Assembly (NCBI GenBank): GCA_950295325.1
Contig: OX485805.1
Span: 23,547,501-23,611,500 of the forward strand
Direction of reading: 5' to 3'
Source: Polytrichum commune
Taxonomy: Eukaryota; Streptophyta; Polytrichopsida; Polytrichales; Polytrichaceae
Length of the DNA stretch: 64,000 nucleotides
Below, in pieces: positions 41,901 through 54,925 of this stretch. The translations under genes were made by a program, and so were the position numbers. A model generated the notes under the pieces. The model was given only the letters and a program-made list of their open reading frames with translations. It made no database searches and was not told where the DNA came from. Each line of letters begins with the position of its first letter. Position 1 is the first letter of the stretch.

Positions 41901-43745
41901 CATGTATTCTTCACATGTGGGACCTGCTCGTGGAGAGTTATCATACAAGTAAGTCATGAAGGCCGAGTTACAAGTAAATGGAGAAGAATGAATATCTAAA
42001 ACCAATACTATGTTATAGAGTCATACATGTGGAGGTTTGAAAAGAACAATAATGGGTACATAGTGTTGGAACATAGTCTATCTTAGAAATTTTGATCATT
42101 TGTTGTAGTTGAAGAGATCATCTTGACATGCAAGTGTCACTCCTCCTCTAGTTAATGAGACATGGCAATCTGATTTTATGCAAATAAGCAATTAATCTTA
42201 AACATCTTGTCAACCCCTAAGCATTTAAGAGGCTCTATCTGACCCTCGCAGTGCACAAAAACATGTGTTTGAGGCACATGCTTTTATTTTGAGCTAACTA
42301 TGTCAAAATTGACCTTGTGTAGTATTAACTCGTTCATCAAGTGCATTTTTCTTATATTGGTGGAAGGCCTAATTTAATTCTTTTGGATGCAAATATAATT
42401 TGAGTGTCTTGATCACCAATGTTGTGCGTATAACTATAGTTTATTTTCTCTGACATAAGATATCATGTTACTTAGTTTTCAAACCCATAAATATAATATA
42501 CATGATTTCAAGACATGGTGAGGACTTCTACACATTATGTATATATATATTACAGTGTCCTCATAGATCTTTCAAGGTTATCCCCTAAGTGTCTAAGATG
42601 CTCTATCCGGGCCTCGACATGCACTAAAACATCAATTTAAGTTACGTACTTTCATATTAGTCGATTATGTCAAAAGTGACCTTATCTAGGATCAAGTAGT
42701 CATCAATCGGACTTTTTTAATTGGTCAAATGCCTATGTAATTGAAGAGTTGGGATCATTAATATGACATGGATGTCATCGGATACAAATACCTATATGAG
42801 ATGTTGATAACCCATGACTATATATTATATTTCTCCTTGACTTAAGTGATATACAAAATAAAGGTTCAAACTCATAAATAATAAATAAATAAATCCTCAA
42901 ACTTAGTGAGGACTTGTAGAAATTGTAATCCTATGAGGCCTTGCATTGAGCCCCTTTGATCTTTACGGGTCAACTTCTTTCCCACTTCTTTGTTGCAAGA
43001 TCGAGGACAACATCAAGTGATATTGTGAGAACTATATAGTCTTGCCTAACCTAGTACACGTGCAAGTGTCACAAGCATCTAATGTTTGTCATATTCAAAA
43101 GCTCAAATGGTGTAGAGCCATGGGAAATATAGTCTTCATAACATTGTCTATATTAACCTCCAAATGTTAGAATGTCACAATGTGCTATTGTTTGACATAG
43201 TATGGATTAGTTATAGAGTTATAGGATGTCACTTTTAGACTATATCTCCATGGTTACCTTAGTCTGTGCATCTCATGATTAGAAACAAATGACAAATAAA
43301 GAAACATGAAGACTAAAAGTCTAGATTTTGTGAACATGGGACAAAGCCATGTGCAAAGTGACAGTGAGAAAATGCTTCAAATTTCTCCAATTGTTTAGGA
43401 CCTCTATATTATAATTCTAAATCTATTGACGTTTTCAACAACACATTCTTAGCCAATTTTGTTCTTATTAGAAGAGATGAGAGGTTCCTAACCCCAAAAC
43501 AAGGGGCCAAAAAATAAACAACCTCAACTACCCCCTACAACCAAGGTGGCACTGAGGTGGCACATACGGGTGGGGGGAGTTATAGCATGACATGTTAGGA
43601 ACACAATTGTCCACCTTGTCCTTCTAAAGCCAATCAAAGTTATGCCATGTACAAAATATTGAAAATGAGTGAAACTATCCATGTGCAACATGAGCGGTTA
43701 AAACTAAACCTCGGTTCAAATTTGCAATAACAATGCTACTGCGCT
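38918..43745. other. VAMP 3' region and gene-free AT-rich sequence
   Basis: After the VAMP stop there is about 4.8 kb without a recognisable gene. ORFs are short and lack domains. It includes a CCATT-type microsatellite at 41648-41670 and two loosely related blocks at 42200-42520 and 42570-42900 (cccctaagcatttaagaggctctatctgaccctcgc versus cccctaagtgtctaagatgctctatccgggcctcg), a diverged tandem repeat about 360 bp apart. Confidence 0.45.
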
Positions 43746-43748
43746 TGA

Positions 43749-44048
43749 CTACCTTGCGGGGGCTATTTCGATCTTCACTCCCTTCCAAAATGCAACATGA
43801 TCCTTGATTTTCGAAGCTGCTGGTTTTGGTTCAGGGTAATACCATGCAGCACCCGCATTCACCTTGTCGCCCACCACTAGGTTGTAATATTTTGCTAGCC
43901 CTTTCCATGGGCAAGTGCTCGTCTCATCACTTGGCTGCACGTACTGCCTATCGACCGAAGCAGGAGGAAAATATATGTTTCCCTCCACCTCCTCATAGGT
44001 GTTTGTTGCGGCGATCACGGCACCCTCCCAAGTCGCCCTGGTTGCCAT
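43749..44048 (-). CDS. DUF427 (NTP_transf_9) domain protein, single exon
   Basis: 99 residues, start ATG at 44048. Conserved signatures of DUF427 are visible: ATWEGAVIA at the N-terminus, VEGNIYFPP, a PSDETSTCPWKGLA box (Cys-Pro-Trp-Lys-Gly), then NAGAAWYYPEPKPAA and HVAFWKGVKIE near the C-terminus. The length fits the stand-alone plant and bacterial form. The biochemical function of the family is not established. A tgtag|gaattc acceptor lies about 31 nt upstream, so the leader may contain an intron. The minus-strand ORF at 44862-44659 could be part of a leader or an unrelated frame. There are no coding neighbours. The gene is intact. Confidence 0.88.
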   Translation of the reverse strand: MATRATWEGAVIAATNTYEEVEGNIYFPPASVDRQYVQPSDETSTCPWKGLAKYYNLVVGDKVNAGAAWYYPEPKPAASKIKDHVAFWKGVKIEIAPAR

Positions 44049-44099
44049 CTCTCCTCCGCCACTCGCCTTGTTGATGAATTCCTACACAAATAATAGTTT

Positions 44100-47000
44100 A
44101 GCCAAATTTACAAACTTTGTAAATTTACGAACAAATTTACAAAAACAATCCTTTGTCTTGGGTGTTGGTTGAAAAACTTGACGAGAGATCTGGACACAAA
44201 GGAAACAAACATTCAAGATTCAACGATCCAAGAACAAACTCAGAACTCGATATTATGAATTAACATCTCATGTTTAGGTCAGTCTAGTTGGGCTTTAGTT
44301 GTAGTAGCTTTCAAAGCCATTTATGCAGTGATTGTGAAACTCAATTGTCAAAAGTTTGCAGAACACAATTACGAGTCCCTAACAACACAATTTTTTCCAA
44401 CGAAGAAGAATGTAGTCAACGAATACAGCTGATAGATTGTCACAAAAATAACCTATCAAAATTTGTTGCGGTATGTTAGTGTGTCATTGCGCACGATTCA
44501 CATCATGTCCATCAAATTGCAAGACACGAAATTGTACAATAGTTGGAAACAAAAGAACCTCGGATGATGAAAGTTGTCGAGGAATTTGCCCTATGTTGTT
44601 GAGTGAAGTCGTCAAAATCTTGAATAACTTTCACACTGTTCACAAGGAACTTAAAGCATCACGAAAAACGCGACAATCCTGCTTTCTGTAGTTGAATTGA
44701 TGACACTTCCATCGCAAGTTGAGAACGAAGAAGGGCGGGTGCATCTCGGTCAACCTCGATTGCACTTTCGAGTCCAACCCAATTTGCATTTAATTGTGAA
44801 ATTTGCAATTTAGGGTGTGTTGGTGACTCGGTTTCCGGCAAGGTTGCTGATTCTTGTGACAAAGAGGAAATAAGAGAGGGTGAGGGAACTCATCTGGAAT
44901 ACAACACATGCCCATGTCTCACTACGGTAGGTGTACCTATTTAGGTTTGTGGCCTATTATAGACACCTAAAATTGAGGGTATGATTTTCACTTCAATGAG
45001 CTAGGCGAGTGGGAATTTTTGCATATTATAAGCGTACTTCTCATTCATCCAACTCAAAAATCTTGAAATTGTGTGCAGTTTGGGGGTTATTTTTTAAAAC
45101 TGATTTTGACAATGGAGTTAGTTTTAAAGATCTTGCATTGGTCTAGTCCAAGTTATATTGGTTGGATCAACCACAAACATATAGGAGGTCGGTTTTTTAT
45201 GTTGGAGGGATAAGAGGCACACTCGTATGCGATAATTCTCTCTCGCCAATACACCAAGGTGGATGGTGCTAAGACTGTCACTTTAAGCAATGAGTATAGA
45301 TGTTGGTTTTGGATTTTGAAGTGCTACATTTGCAATTGACAACAGATCCCGATGCACCAAAGCATGTTTTTATTTGAATTGTGTATAGAAATATTATAAG
45401 GGTTCAAAGTTTTATCGTTAGATAACCTAAAAGCAACACGGCTGCTCGATCTTAAGGTGGTGGACTTTCTCATAATTCATAAGTTCTTATTATGCATGAT
45501 TTGTGGATGTTGGTTTAGCACCATCTACCTAATGTATACATCATTGGAAATTGTATGTAGCACGTCAATTGTAGTCCTATGTCATTTACAGAGTCATAAG
45601 GTGTTAAGTTCGGTAAGATCAAAGGTTATTGAAGAAGCACTTCATCCCATGCAGCAAGCGAGGCATGACCAAAGATGAGTAGCACAAATGGATGCCCCTT
45701 TGTGTGAGTCGCGGATTTTAATTGACTTGGAAGTTCCGTAAGAAATTAAAATACAATTGAAATATTTTGAATTACATGGCTTTTGAATCCGCTATGAAAG
45801 GCTAATCCAATGAGATTATTGGTATATAAATCAAGACACTCCTAAGAACCCAAAATTTTCAAAGTGTATGAGACATGTCAATTACCTTATGGGGAGCTAT
45901 CTTGTGAGTGAGACACATTCAAGTTCTTGAAAATGTATTAGTGTTCAAATTATCGAAAGTCCGTATGATTGGAATGCCGTGACAATGGTGGACATTATCC
46001 CAGCCTAAAAAGAAGTTTTTTTTTTTTTTTTAAAGGGGGGAGGGGGGGGATCCGCTAATGGGATAAAGGTCTTGCAACCCACTACATTTGAGCAAAACCC
46101 TTCTAGAATGTTATGCCCAAACAGAAAATCGATGCATGTCACCACCCAACCCAAAAGAAAATTGTCCTCCCATTCTTGAGGGGCGACCTTGCCCACAAAC
46201 CCATATCAAGTGCATCTCATATTGAAGCCCCAAAATCCAATATATATATATGTCCACCTCCATTTGGTAAATAAGCAATTGACTGGGATTTCATTTGATA
46301 AATGAAACTGTCAATAATGCATGTAATTAATTTGGAAAAAAAGTATATGAACAAAAATAAAACCTCGCAATCTAGCAATGAGGTGATATTTTTGTGGCTA
46401 ACAATTTGAATTGGTCTTTGTTACATCTCAGAAAAAGATAATGTTAAATTGTTAAAGGTTTATTTCCATACAATATATTTTTGTGATATTTCAGGTAAAT
46501 CATTCTTTCTCACAAGCCTCATTCTACTCATAATCAACACATTCCAAAAAGTCTCAATCCTCAGTTTTGAGTTGATGCAAAAATCAAGATTTATTTAGGG
46601 TGCGAGTGCCATTGCTCTTGACTCTGCAACAAGTGGTGGATGGTGTTGGTGTGGACAACCAAACCACACTTGTTGTTGGAGCTACAAGTGAGTTTGGTGA
46701 CTTGAGTGCATAAACTCTTGAGTAAAGCCCTGGCTCAAATTTTCCTTTGTTTTGAGCAAGCACCTTACACACCGTAACTTCCCACTGTGTATCATGGGAG
46801 GACCTCAAATATAACAACATATGAGCCATAGATCATGGCACGCATCCAATGGCTAAACTTTGATGCCGGCCTTTATGCTCGATAATGCCCTTGGACCAGG
46901 GCACTCCCATGAATAATGGCCCTATCCTCGGGCTCCTACCCTTGGGTGAGCCATTATTCACATAATGCCCTGGTCCTCGGACGCCATCTATCACAAAATG

Positions 47001-48225
47001 CCTTATCACTTTTGGAGTTGATGGCACGCCAATTTGTCAAGGCTATCGCACTAGGGGTGACCACTCAACTAGTTGTAAAACATGCTCCCTTCATGCTTGG
47101 GGTGCATTTGTACCGCACTAATCTTGCGATATAAACCCTCTCTAAATTTCCCATTATTTCAAAACACGACAGAGTGTGGAAGGATTTGTTGGCTACACGA
47201 AATTTGTACTAATATTGTGTGCCATAAAAATTGATGTGCCATGCTAATTAGACTCTAGAGTGGTCTTCGTGACTTGTCATGTAACAACATGTGTGATGTG
47301 ATGAGTGACGCCCACTCTAGTTGCCACCTAGTGATTGCAAAGACAATCAATGTGGGTTGATTGATGATGAATAAGTGTGGGCTACACTAACTCAGATGTT
47401 TAGTGTATCTTTCACGCAATCCATGTCCATTTTTCACCTTAAGTTCTGGTGTCTACAAATGCAGTAGTTATTACATAAGGCTATGGAGCCATTTGCAAGT
47501 ATGAGGCGTGTATTTCTCCAGTATCTGCAAGGAGTTTGTTTCTCGCTTGTTTGTTTGCGAAAGGAAATGGTGGAAGTTCTGATCAACTGGTATTTACATT
47601 TTGTGGGACGTTCATGAAGCTGAAATACTCCGGGGTCGGTTTGACTACATCAGGCGTAGCTCCTCCATACGAAGCATCGAGTTTTCCTGAGCTTATGGAG
47701 CAGCTCTCAACATCACCACTTGTCAAGGAGGGCATCTGTATTGTGCGTAACACAAACGATTTTCAGAACGATGAGCATCTTCAATCAACGTACCATGGAG
47801 CACTTTCCCCCTTAGAAAGCAGCAAAACAATAACATGACATTCTTATCACCGAAATTGGGTTTATCAGCTAGCTCATTCCTATTTGTGAACCTTGTGGTG
47901 TACCGTCTGCTGGAACCTTTCATCAATCCACCTCCGCCCTGAAATGTGTAGGAGGATTCCTCGTATCCATGAGATAATCACATGACTTCTCCAACTTCTC
48001 CAATTTCTCCAATCTTTGCACCAGGCGGTGGATCATCCGGTAGAATCACAACGAGAGATGCCAGAAACTCGTGGTGCGCTTGTCAAGGCAATGCTCAGTT
48101 TAATTGAGATGAATCAGCCACAAAGTGGTTTCATGTCAGATGCCCGACGAGAGGATGCTACGTTCGAATGTGGAAATTCACGGGGCTGGACTGGAGCAGA
48201 GATTTTTGGGCATTCATAATGGGTT
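44100..48225. other. Gene-free region after DUF427
   Basis: No ORF has a recognisable domain. Contains a poly-T and G tract at 46016-46048, an (AT)n run near 46238, and an ACACTA...TTTAGTGTA hairpin at 47382-47408. Two related words (ctcgggctcctacccttggg and gccctggtcctcgga) near 46920-46980 suggest local duplication. The plus-strand ORF 47536-47838 is unassigned. Confidence 0.45.
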
Positions 48226-48227
48226 GA

Positions 48228-48530
48228 GATCCTTAGTGTTTGCAAGCCCAACCGGTTACATGTTGACATCCTCCAGTTTTCCTATATTGTTAATTTCAGG
48301 CATATTCTATAAGTTCCTCATAAAATGATGGGTCATTTTCCCGCAGTCTTGAACTCCAACCGGTTAATCCTCAATCTTATTCCGGTTATTCCGCTTCGTC
48401 TGTGTTTAACTGCCTGTTCTCCGTGATCAGAGGATGAGATCGCATGTGAATAGTCAGGGGGCTGGACTAGACCTATGTTCGGGGAGAACCGATGGCTAGT
48501 TCATTATTAGCCGATGGATTTCCCCTCATG
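48228..48530 (-). repeat. ACCGGTT-rich dispersed repeat, copy 2
   Basis: gagatccttagtgtttgcaa, caaccggttacatgttgaca and ctccaaccggttaatcctca match the reverse complement of 18120-18335. At 48478 a second, forward piece (ttcggggagaaccgatggct) follows. Confidence 0.7.
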
Positions 48531-49151
48531 GCCGGTCCAAATTTCCAACCATCGGATGGCAATCCGACTGTAATTTCAATCCTCCGGCAATTAGCCGATG
48601 AACCATAAAATGTCCCAGAAATGTAGCCTATTCTTCTTGTGAGTTATTGGATTTCAACCGGAAGCATCCAGAGCGCTATTTGTCTGGGGCATCTGATGAT
48701 GCACTTGAGGAAGTACCCTAAACCTTAAACTTTTTGAATTATGCAACCTTTCCATGACCAAATCCAATTGCTTCTATGAAGAATTGGGGGACCCTTGGCC
48801 TTCAAGCGGTGAAGGCATTGCTAGGTTCAATTCCTGCCAAGGATATTAACTCTTCAAATTCAAAGTTTTAAACATGCCTTTCTTTTCACTTATTCAAGAT
48901 TTTGTACTAAGAAATGATTTCTAATAACTTTTCATACATATTTTAAACAAGTAGTGCCGATATGAATTCCATTTAATGGGGTATTGGCCAATGAAAATAT
49001 GAAAATATAGGCAATTGGCCGATTGATTTTACAAAAGACCGGCTCTTGCCGATGTAAATTGGAAAAAATCTGACCCTTCGTAGCAACTACCGGCAATTAG
49101 CCACTAAGGCTTCAAAAACTTCCCGAACTCTGGACTAGACAGGCGACCCGG

Positions 49152-49445
49152 AGGAGGTCAGCTCCCCGGCAGTTGAGGGCTCCAGAAATCTACGTGGGGC
49201 CTAGATTCTGCTGACAGAGCGGTTGATGCAATGTCCGGGGAGAAGTGGTATTTAGTGTAATGACGGTCGGTGGGTTTTGTGAAAAAGTCCGGTTGAAGTG
49301 GGAAACTGGAGGATGTGAAACCGGTGCATTTATATTATCAATAAATAAATAAAATCGGATTTCTTTAATGAGAGCACGTTCGTCTGTGATCAGCTCCCCG
49401 GCAGTTGAGGGGTGCTAAAATCTATGCGGGGCCTAGATTCTGCCA
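49152..49445 (+). repeat. Direct repeat pair, 55 bp, about 235 bp apart
   Basis: cagctccccggcagttgagg followed by gggcctagattctgc occurs at about 49158 and 49391. Between them lies another ACCGGTT-type piece (agtccggttgaagtgggaaa). Probably a solo remnant or two copies of one repeat family. Confidence 0.65.
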
Positions 49446-49611
49446 GCCAGGATCCGGTGTCTTTCAAGTTTTCCAACAAGGCGGTGGACGAGAGTGCAGC
49501 TTTCTTCTTCCCGATCCGACTCATCAGTCTCCACCTTTGACTTGGCCCACTAACGGAATCGAACTAACTTGATCAACGGCTCGCCACACCTCGACATCAC
49601 TTCCAACTGAA

Positions 49612-49657
49612 AAGAAGAAGAAGAAGAAGAAGAAAAAAAAAAAAAAAAAAAAAAAAA
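49612..49657. repeat. (AAG)n followed by poly-A
   Basis: gaagaagaagaagaagaaga passes into a run of more than 20 A. Could be the tail of a retrotransposed sequence, but no source is identified. Confidence 0.85.
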
Positions 49658-50090
49658 TCACTCCTTGGCACCACTTGCTTGATGAACTTACTTATTGTGC
49701 CGTAGCCCCCGTATTTCGACCCTCACTTGGGTTGGGGTGTATGCCCGTTGTTGACATTACATCAATAAGCAGCCACTACGTGATGGTCTCCTTCCGAAGA
49801 AAGGAGGCATTCCGTTCAAAAAGAAAAATCTTTGGTAATTTACGATGGCTTGTCGAAAAGCTCTCAGTACACAGTCCGCGTGCTCCTCCTAAACAGAGAA
49901 TCCTAGAATTGGAGGAGAGATATGTTCATGTGGTACCGAGTCCCACGAAAATGTAACCAACGTAACATTAACTTACGTAACATTAACGTAAGTTAATTTA
50001 CACAAGTGTTGGTGGTTGTGATTTTGGTCCATCTTCAACCACCAACTAGGATTTTTAATCAAATTTATCTTTACATACGAGGTGGACTTG

Positions 50091-50112
50091 AGAGAGAGAG
50101 AGAGAGAGAGAG
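50091..50112. repeat. (GA)n microsatellite
   Basis: An uninterrupted ga run of about 20 bp. Confidence 0.9.
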
Positions 50113-52990
50113 CTCTCATCCATTCAACATAAGAGCTTGACATTTTATAAGTTTGTGGTTGATTCATTGCATATTACTTGGACAAGACAATTGGGGTCTT
50201 TAAAGCTAAGTTCGGTGTTAAATCAACTAGAAATGGTAAACTAGGGAACAAATACTCTTTCAAGGCGTCCATGTTGGATGTACGCTCATATGTCATCATT
50301 CCCTCTCTCCATAGTTGAAGAGTGAAATTGATCTCAATTAACATCCCTCATGTTGGTGCAATCCATGAAGTACACTAAATATGATATCTAGTGTTTGATA
50401 CACCAAATGTCAATAACCCTATGAAAGTAAGTAACATTTAATGCAAACTCAAACACTAACTAGCAACTATGGTGATATGTGGAAGTTACATGTTTGAATT
50501 TACTATTAAAAAGGATATGGAAAAGAAAAAAATAACAATGATAAAAGGAGAGTTCTAGCATTTCTTGTAACACTAATTGTCAAGGAACTGAAAATTAGTG
50601 TACAGCAGGGTAGGGTGGTAACAACATTAAATATAATCACACACTAAATATCATATTTAGTGTAGTGATAAACAATTTATGGACTTGAGAGTGTTGAGTT
50701 TGTTTAAGAGTAACATGGTACGAAAACCAAAGTCACCAGCTCCTCAAAACTTGCTCAACCATAACTTGTATTCCCTAATTCCTTGCTCGATGATGTGCAT
50801 GACCGTCGTTTCCACACAACTAAGGACTTTACTCGAGCGTTTGTGGTTCGAGTCCACCTTCAATCATAAACCATGAGCTTGTTGTCTTTACATATGAGTG
50901 GAATTGTAGTGGAAGACTGGATTTGAACTCAATTACTATTCCTCTTGTTGGTGCAATATTATCCCATGGAATGTTGACAAACGATATATTGATTTTGTAG
51001 TATAGTTTGTCAATGACAATTGAAGATGATAACATTGACTAGTAGGTAAATTACTCAATTGCTTGTGATTGTGGTTTGGGCCCATCTTGAACCATGAACA
51101 AAATTTGTTTTGCGTTTACACAACAAGGTCAACCCATGAAGTGGATTTCAACATTGGATTGTAAGTTGTAAGGTGGATTTGTGCTCAAGTATCATCCTTC
51201 ATGTTAGTTTCATCCGTAGAGTGGAGTAAAGATACTTATGGTTTCTTGTGTAAAGTTTGTCAAAGAGTAATTAGAAAACCTTCCCCATGCTCACGTCACA
51301 CTCGACAACAAACCAAAACTTTCACAACTCCTCACACTTCCTTGGAGCACTCACCCACGTAATGATGCAAACCATGGAGTGGAGGAAAACAATTTGTTGG
51401 TTTTGGCGTATAGTTTTCCCTAAGAGTACTTGGCTCCTATACTACAACCATCATGACCACCTTCAATTAATATGCTTTGCATCTTAGTTGATGAAGTAAT
51501 TTTAGTTGTAGTTGTGATTGTAGTCATCATCAATGCACCTTTGTATGAGAGGAAACTTTCATGACCCTTACCATGGGGAGAAGACACAGAGAATCATTGA
51601 TAAATTCTGAATTTTCTATATTTAGCCTAACTTGTGTGCAACACAATTTGAGAAAGAAAATATAATCATGTGTAGAAATGATGAGTATATACACCAATAT
51701 AAATTCCATGTTATATTCCTTCATGCACTTGACTATATTTGCACCTTGATTTCAATTTATTGCTTCAATCAAAGAAACCCATTAAAAGAATAAAATTATT
51801 TCAACAACGTTCACATTCATTAAAAGTGGATATTCTTTGTGTCTATTAAATAACCATATAGGTTCCTCCAATTATGTTGGTTATTGCGTCTAGAATGGTT
51901 AACAAATTTTGAGCACGTAGTCTAATCTCTTCTCAACACATGTCTATCTAGTGTCCGCTCTTTTGTATTACGCACACGGACCTTACACCTCTTTCTCTTT
52001 TTGGGCTTGGATTCACCAATGGGTGGATGAGTAACGTACGACTTTGGTTAAGTTTGGAGTCACTTCACACTTGGACTTCACATTTCGGAGGAAATCAACG
52101 GAATTGTTGTTGAATAGGGAAGAAATTTCTATTGTACAATGTTCAAACCTCTACAACAAAATCCTAAGGTGGTATCTCAGTCGTATGTTGGTAGATTCCA
52201 ATCATGGCAAATTAACCCTTAATCAAAGAGGAAGACAGATACCTAGGGTTGATTGTACTCGATGAGGGGATGTATTCATGATCCACATGGGGTTTAGACC
52301 GACTCGAAAATGGAGGACACCATAATTGACTCGAGAGGCAACATCAAAGTCGTCTATCTTTCGTTATGATTCACATGATGTGAAGTTAAGTTATTTTTTG
52401 CTTCTAGTTTGACTCCGAAATCATATATATAAACTCAATTGGAATAAATGAACCAAAAACCCATGGGGAGGCATCTTAATAACGATATTAAGAAAGTCTC
52501 ATGCACTCTTGTTCCCATTTTCATTCCACCTACATAAAATATTATAGTTGATTCTTGACGCTCATAGATGTAGTTGTCGATCACTCAAAAATTGAGTTTC
52601 AAGCTGAACACTTTCCTTGTCATGACTATGTTGTGGATAAGTAATGCAAGCATCATTTCCTCTTTCTTTACTAACAAAAAAATGGAAAGCCCACTCAAGT
52701 GAGACATATCAAGACTGTATGAGGGTGTTTTTTCGGTTTGTTTTTCATGTTCTCCACTTCTACCAATTAGATTTAAACAACAAAACTTGTGTTGCATTAG
52801 GAAATCTATAATGAAGCACCAACAAAAATCGGATTGAGAATTGGACCTCTAGTACATTATATTGAGTCAATTATGTGTCACGATTAACCCATGGATGGGA
52901 GTAAATATCTAGAAAGGTTCCCAAGCACCTTCCATTGTGAGGTGAAAGTTAATCCTCACCTCCGATTGTGGTTATGATGCAAGGTTGTTA
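50113..52990. other. Gene-free region with diverged internal repeats
   Basis: Contains ACACTAAATAT hairpins at 50371-50394 and 50641-50663. Three or four diverged copies of a block can be picked out: gatctcaattaacatccctcatgttggtgcaatcc near 50330, gaactcaattactattcctcttgttggtgcaat near 50923, and gtgctcaagtatcatccttcatgttagt near 51182. No protein recognised. Confidence 0.45.
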
Positions 52991-52995
52991 CCAAC

Positions 52996-53270
52996 CTCAA
53001 TGAGGAGGAGGTGGTGGTGGTAACTTAGCCTAGCCACCATCACTACTCAAGGTTATTTAGGATGGCTCTTACCATCCTCAACAAGGTGGTGATGGTGACT
53101 TAACCTAGTTGCATGGGGTGCACGCTCCCTTGTTAAAGTTCTTAACCCCCCTCCCCCCCCCCCCCCCGCCACTTTGAGGCAAAGCACATTTTTGTTGGGA
53201 GGATATTATTTTGTACATAAGGGTTTCTAAGCACCCTATTCTTACATTATTTTGCTAATATGTCAAGGCA
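52996..53270 (+). repeat. Repeat blocks A and B, copy 1 (uninterrupted)
   Basis: Block A (cctcaatgaggaggaggtgg ... ggtgatggtgacttaacc) runs to 53105. It is followed directly by block B (tgcatggggtgcacgctccc, a C run, aagcacatttttgttgggag, ataagggtttctaagcaccc). This copy is the empty site for the 57833-61889 insertion. Confidence 0.85.
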
Positions 53271-53659
53271 ACCACGTCTATGACACCGATCACTAGACAA
53301 CCCGACCACCATGTTTACTCCCAATTTATGTATGCATTCACACGATGGACCTGCATTGAGTGGTCGCCACAATGAGTTTTTTTTAATCTCGGCTAATGTT
53401 ATAATAGACTAGCACAAAAACGTAAGGAAAGAGAAATCCAAGAACTTGATCAAGTACGTACTCACTGACCACAGGGAGGTCACTTCATTGTCAAGTTGAC
53501 ACCACGTGCGGACAAAGTTTGCTACCCCTATATTACATGCCATATATAATTTAAAATTTTATGATATTTTTTCTACATATACATAACCATTGATAGTATC
53601 TTTTGTATATTTTTTTAAAATTTTAGTCATCTTTATTTTTTTTTAGTAATTGTTTTAGT

Positions 53660-53885
53660 TCAATTCTGTGTCATTCTAGTTAGAAATGGTATGTTTTATG
53701 AAAAAAACAAATCATCAAATTTAGTTACCACTTTTGACTATGTCGTAGGTACTGTGTATATCTACTCATAATAAATTTTGATAAAATTTTGACCCATTTT
53801 GGTGGTGCAACTTACCAAAAGAAGATTTTTTTTGGTCGCACGTGGTGTTCAACTTGACAATGGAGTGATCTACCCGTGTCATTGA
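53660..53885 (+). repeat. Repeat block C, copy 1
   Basis: ctgtgtcattctagttagaa through ccattttggtggtgcaactt to gacaatggagtgatctaccc matches 57494-57715 at high identity. Confidence 0.9.
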
Positions 53886-54274
53886 CATCACAGAGAGCTC
53901 CTGGTACTCCCCTGCTAAGCCATGTTCAAGAATTGTAATCAAATCCTTTAAATGTCCGGAAGGTGAGTAGATTTGATTTAAAGAAGGATGATTAACAATG
54001 ACAGTGTGCACACAAATCTGAAGGTGGTGAGGTTTCTAGCCATATGGCCAAGCCAAAGCCAACCTTCCCCAACCCCAATTTTTGGTTGTCCCTAAGGGAG
54101 GTTGACCCAAAAACATTTAATTTTGGAAGTGCAACCCAGCCTGCAACCGCAATCTAATTCCAAAGTTCAAATTCTTAATACTCCTGCAACATCAAATTCA
54201 TGTACCTACTCAATACTCCAAACTCCTGATAAACTTCAGCAGCAATTGCATCTGTAGATCTGCACATGATTCGA

Positions 54275-54925
54275 CAGTTGCATCAACACCTCACAGTCAA
54301 TCCCCACAAAATTCGTCCGTGGTGGAAGGATAGAGTTTGTGGATGAACATTTTGAGCAATTATCATCCACCCATTCTCTATGACTAGATCTTTCTTCAGG
54401 TCATATTTTGTTATATACTCTATGTCATTATATGCTAAGCGGGTCTTAAGCACCCACTTCTTCCAGGGATAAAAATACGCAATTTGTGTGCAATATTTAG
54501 CAAATGTCCGCACCCATTCTCCCCATGATATTATGAGGTCGTATGAATATCTTATTATGTTATGTCCACGATGTTCCCCTTGCATCAAGGCCGGTTAGTT
54601 GGATTTACCAGCCATTTCCGTGGAATGGCATCATTGGGAACAATACTCAAAGGAAATCAACGTTATGAACCACTTGGACGTCTTGTTGAATGGGTTTGCC
54701 CTTCATGTTGCTCGGCTCAAAAATTAAGTGAGCCATATTATACTTTGATTCAAAGGCCCAATTCCCTTTAGAAACATTTGTCAATATTGTCAAATATGTG
54801 AATCTATCTATCATTATTACTGAAAGGTAGAAATTAAGGTGGTTCGCCTATCCAACCATTAAATAAGTTCAAAGGGCAATGCACATCCACTATTCCATGT
54901 GCTTATTTGAACTTACCAAGTTGTG
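54275..54925 (+). repeat. Large repeat D, copy 1, carrying the Tc1-like remnant downstream
   Basis: High similarity to 62848-63460 (gcatcaacacctcacagtca, tatgaggtcgtatgaatatc, gaaatcaacgttatgaacca) and then to 63797-63890 (ggtggttcgcctatccaacc). In this copy the 335 bp present at 63461-63796 are absent. The repeat continues into the Tc1-like pseudogene. Confidence 0.85.

Noticed and set aside
43826-44074. Plus-strand ORF opposite the DUF427 gene
   Set aside because: Mirror frame of the strongly supported DUF427 coding sequence.
50843-50853. GGTTCGAGTCC, a perfect B-box match, as a second SINE or tRNA
   Set aside because: No A box at the right distance and no tRNA-like folding around it. An isolated 11-mer is not enough.
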